9,308 nt of DNA from Leptospira sp. (lineage in GTDB: Bacteria; Spirochaetota; Leptospiria; Leptospirales; Leptospiraceae): contig JAIOQL010000246.1 of the NCBI GenBank assembly GCA_021413405.1, positions 1 to 9,308 of the forward strand, given 5' to 3'. How positions within the stretch are numbered: the stretch's first letter is position 1; each line of letters begins with the position of its first letter. The position numbers were made by a program, and so were the translations under genes. The notes under the pieces are model-generated. The model had not been told where the DNA came from, did not search any database, and saw nothing but the letters and a program-made list of their open reading frames with translations. Shown piece by piece: positions 6,932 to 9,308 of the stretch.

Positions 6932-7009
6932 ATGCAGGAGCATGAACTTTTTCCCGGTGAAAGCCGGGAAGGAAAGGAGATTATTCATGACCTGATTCAT
7001 GGTTTATGA
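6932..7009 (+). CDS. Possible 25-residue small protein
   Basis: An ATG with GAAGGG seven bases upstream opens a 25-codon frame (MQEHELFPGESR... ending HDLIHGL) and closes with TGA one base before the feoB stop on the opposite strand. It starts 17 bases after the upstream TPR gene and could be the third cistron of that operon. The product is acidic/polar with no membrane segment. Against it: a strong hairpin occupies the middle of the frame, two other Shine-Dalgarno-like stretches (AGGAG 6936-6940, AAAGGAG 6973-6979) serve overlapping mini-ORFs, and no family is recognised. It could equally be untranslated 3' sequence. Confidence 0.25.
   Translation: MQEHELFPGESREGKEIIHDLIHGL
6948..6973 (+). 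repeat. Strong hairpin between the TPR operon and feoB
   Basis: TTCCCGG (6951-6957) and CCGGGAA (6964-6970) pair perfectly around the loop TGAAAG. On the plus-strand transcript the stem grows to 10 pairs through two U-G wobbles and a U-A. Neither strand has a U-run after the stem, so it is not a standard intrinsic terminator. It could stabilise the 3' end of the TPR mRNA or help separate the convergent transcripts. It overlaps the possible small ORF. Confidence 0.45.
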
Positions 7010-7010
7010 T

Positions 7011-9125
7011 TTATCCAAAACCCAAGAAAACACCGAACTGGTAAACTGCAAGAGAACTTAAATAGGCAAGAACTGACATATAGCTGAAAAGAAAAAAAGG
7101 CCAGAAATAAGAATTAGTTTCTTTTCGCACGACTGCAAGCGTGGACATACACTGACAGGCAAACGCAAAGAATACCAGGAGACTAATGGCGCTTAACGTT
7201 GTCCAGACCTTCTTTCCTGTCGTTTCATTCACATCGTTTCTCATGGCGTCATGAAGTCCGGAACTTTCTTCATTGCCCTCAACCCCATAAATGACAGCAA
7301 GCGTGGACACCATAACTTCCCTTGCAATAAAAGAAGTCAAGAGCGCAATACCCATTTTCCAGTCAAATCCAAGCGGCCTGATAGCCGGTTCAATGAAATT
7401 TCCAAAGCTTCCCGCAAACGATTCCCGAATCCGAAATTCATCCGCATTTTTGCCCTGTTCCAGCAAAATACTTTCTTTGGCCTGATATTTTGGTCCTGCA
7501 GGATAATTCGCAAGAAACCATAAGATTATTGAAACAGCCAGAATAATTTTTCCCGTGTTTACAAGAAACGTTTTCATTTTCTTGTAGGTATTGAGAAGCA
7601 AATTGCGGATTGATGGAAATTTATATTCTGGAAGTTCTATGACAAAATAGGATGATTCACTTTTAAAAAAAGTTCTTTTGAATAACAATGCAAAAGTAAG
7701 GGATGCGGCAAGTCCCAACATAAAAAGAAAGAAAAGAACGACTGCCTTTAAACTGAAAATTCCGAAAATCTGAACCGATGGAAAGATTGCCCCAATAACC
7801 AGGATATAAACCGGATAACGGGCCGAACACATTACCAGAGGGGCGACCAATATCGTAGCTAACCGGTCAGATTTGTTTTCAATCGTCCTGGCTCCCATGA
7901 TTGCCGGAACTGCGCAAGCGGCCGAGGAAAGCAACGGGATGAAAGATTTTCCGGAGAGTCCGAATTTTCCCATTATCTTGTCCATAACAAAGGAAGCACG
8001 GGCCATATATCCGGATTCTTCCATTATTCCGATGAACAGGAAAAGTAATGAGATCTGTGGCAGAAAAACAAGAACTGACCCTAATCCCTTCATAACACCG
8101 TCTGAAACAAGATCGCTTAACGGACCCACAGGCAAATTTGAGGACAGGAATCTGGATAAAAATTGAAATCCATTTTCAATCAAATCCATCGGAATTTCCG
8201 ACCAAGAAAAAAGGGATTGGAATACCAGTGCCATGATTATCAAAAAAGAGATCATCCCTGAAACAGGATGCAGCAGCACCGAATCTATTTTTTTCGAAAA
8301 TCCGCTTCCTTTTCCGTGATCACGGCTCTTCAGTATTGCAGACACGATGGATTTTATACGAATCGATTTTGCAATCAGTTCATCCTGATATGTGAATTTT
8401 ATTCCAGATTTCTTAAATTGAAGCTTGATGAATTCCTGAATTTTAACCGGAAAAATGTCCAATCCCGGAAGGCTTTTTTGAAGACTTTCGCCTGAAAGTG
8501 TCTTTAATGCATTCGAAACAATAAACCGGATTCCGATCCTATCCTTTGTTGCAATCCTGGAAATTATCCCTTCAAGGATTTTTTCTCTTTTACTATCCCA
8601 TTTCCAAACTCTCTGCGCAACCTGGAAATTTCTCTGATCAAAAATTACTTTTTTTAGATCTTCCAGCCCTTCTCCATTCTTTGCGTTTACGAAACTAATT
8701 TTTAATCCCAATTGTTTTTCAAGAAGAGCAAGATCGATTGATATGTTCTTTTTCTCTATCACATCCTTCATTGTCATTACAAGCAGCACTGGAGCACCAA
8801 GGTCAATAATCTGAAGCAAAAATTGAAGGCTTCGTTCTATCAGAACGGGATCGAGAACGAAAATTATTTTATCAGATTTTTCAAGATTCATCAGAAATTT
8901 TGAGAGAATCATTTTTTCTTCGGATGAACCGTTGAGGCTAAATGCGCCAGGCAGATCGATTATTTCAACAGATCCGGAATCATTAAATATATTTCCAGAT
9001 AGTCTTTCAACTGTAACTCCCTGAAAATTTCCAGTCTTCTGGTAGAGACCGGTCAGTTGATTAAAAAGGGATGATTTCCCACAATTGGGATTCCCGACAA
9101 GAAGGCACCGGAAATGAGGCTTCAT
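7011..9125 (-). CDS. feoB: Ferrous iron transport protein B (FeoB), GTPase-coupled Fe(II) permease
   Basis: FeoB takes up Fe2+ across the inner membrane and couples an N-terminal G-protein to a polytopic channel domain. The 704 residues fit the family. G1 is GNPNCGKS (11-18), G2 Thr38 in GVTVE, G3 DLPG (57-60). G4 is TMKD (118-121), where NxxD is usual, and G5 reads NAK (147-149), where SA(K/R) is usual. A helical spacer domain follows to about 260. The membrane part starts near 289 and has the two Gate motifs: LPQI with ESGYMARASFVMD (355-382), GKSFIPLLSSAACAVPAIMGART (392-414, Cys404), then APLVMCSARYPVY (428-440, Cys433), and the late QCMSTLAVV (658-666). ATG 9125 overlaps the feoA stop as ATGA, with only a weak ribosome site, so translation is probably coupled. 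No feoC is visible downstream, where the gene meets the TPR operon. Fur control is expected, but the promoter lies outside the window. Confidence 0.97.
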   Translation of the reverse strand: MKPHFRCLLVGNPNCGKSSLFNQLTGLYQKTGNFQGVTVERLSGNIFNDSGSVEIIDLPGAFSLNGSSEEKMILSKFLMNLEKSDKIIFVLDPVLIERSLQFLLQIIDLGAPVLLVMTMKDVIEKKNISIDLALLEKQLGLKISFVNAKNGEGLEDLKKVIFDQRNFQVAQRVWKWDSKREKILEGIISRIATKDRIGIRFIVSNALKTLSGESLQKSLPGLDIFPVKIQEFIKLQFKKSGIKFTYQDELIAKSIRIKSIVSAILKSRDHGKGSGFSKKIDSVLLHPVSGMISFLIIMALVFQSLFSWSEIPMDLIENGFQFLSRFLSSNLPVGPLSDLVSDGVMKGLGSVLVFLPQISLLFLFIGIMEESGYMARASFVMDKIMGKFGLSGKSFIPLLSSAACAVPAIMGARTIENKSDRLATILVAPLVMCSARYPVYILVIGAIFPSVQIFGIFSLKAVVLFFLFMLGLAASLTFALLFKRTFFKSESSYFVIELPEYKFPSIRNLLLNTYKKMKTFLVNTGKIILAVSIILWFLANYPAGPKYQAKESILLEQGKNADEFRIRESFAGSFGNFIEPAIRPLGFDWKMGIALLTSFIAREVMVSTLAVIYGVEGNEESSGLHDAMRNDVNETTGKKVWTTLSAISLLVFFAFACQCMSTLAVVRKETNSYFWPFFLFSYMSVLAYLSSLAVYQFGVFLGFG

Positions 9126-9308
9126 GTCCGTTTACAGGCAACCAGGATATGCTTTGCATCCGTTATCCGGAGTGCAATTTCAGCGGGACCGATCCCGACA
9201 GTCATTTTACTTTGGTTACTGAATTTATGGATCACTTCTAATCTTGTTCCGGGAAAAAAACCAAAATCCAAAAGATCATTCACAAATCCTGAACCGAGAA
9301 CACCCTGA
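9122..9308 (-). CDS. feoA: Ferrous iron transport protein A (FeoA), 5' end outside the window
   Basis: The last 61 residues are visible; about 15-25 N-terminal residues lie beyond the window edge. FeoA is a small cytoplasmic SH3-like beta-barrel protein that supports FeoB-dependent Fe2+ uptake, probably by contacting FeoB. Recognisable family positions are VNDLLDFGFFPGTRLEVI, which matches the RLxxLGFxPGxxVEV core, and IALRITDAKHILV, which matches the conserved ALRxxEAxxIxV end. It closes with TGA 9124-9122 overlapping the feoB ATG by four bases (ATGA), the usual feoAB order and a sign of coupled translation. Nothing appears damaged in the visible part. Confidence 0.93.
   Translation of the reverse strand, partial: QGVLGSGFVNDLLDFGFFPGTRLEVIHKFSNQSKMTVGIGPAEIALRITDAKHILVACKRT

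Noticed and set aside
7873..8166. Plus-strand ORF inside feoB
   Set aside because: Antisense to the conserved FeoB gate motifs; no ribosome site and no independent protein signature.
9114..9308. Plus-strand ORF at the right edge
   Set aside because: Antisense to feoA, whose conserved core is clear on the minus strand.

Overview
No decisive taxonomic marker is present. The moderate-to-low GC, a lipoprotein leader with a loose lipobox (Ala-Ala-Asn-Cys) followed by a Lys run, a large multi-repeat surface-type lipoprotein, a PilZ membrane protein and TPR proteins together suggest a spirochaete, most likely of the Leptospira group. This is inference, not proof.

Layout. (1) 27-1115, plus strand: a four-helix membrane protein with two C-terminal PilZ domains, a candidate c-di-GMP effector. 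(2) 1116-1260: a short convergent gap with a hairpin that looks like a terminator for the minus-strand gene. (3) 1261-4593, minus strand: a very long secreted-type protein made of carboxypeptidase-regulatory-like beta-sandwich repeats and ending in a YfaP/DUF2135-like domain. The intact reading frame has no signal peptide. An excellent lipoprotein signal peptide with a good ribosome binding site lies immediately upstream in the same frame (start 4704), separated by one TAG codon at 4594-4596. At the other end the frame stops inside what looks like a frameshifted tail that continues to 1184. The full gene therefore appears to span 4704 to 1184 and to carry two lesions: decay, phase-type variation, or sequence error. 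(4) 4705-5131: a 427-base divergent intergenic region with candidate promoters for both neighbours, a tandem direct repeat and a palindrome. (5) 5132-6064 and 6030-6914, plus strand: two overlapping TPR genes, the second with an N-terminal export signal. (6) 6915-7010: a convergent gap with a strong hairpin and a possible 25-residue ORF. (7) 7011-9125 and 9122-9308, minus strand: feoB and the 3' part of feoA, the ferrous iron uptake operon, joined by a 4-base ATGA overlap.

The genes do not form one evident pathway. The only textbook operon is feoAB. The TPR pair is probably one transcript with coupled translation. I found no mobile element, CRISPR array, tRNA or rRNA, and no convincing new multi-gene system. 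The most informative observation is the doubly interrupted giant lipoprotein. Next are a FeoB G-domain with non-canonical G4 and G5 motifs and the repeat-bearing promoter region in front of the lipoprotein.
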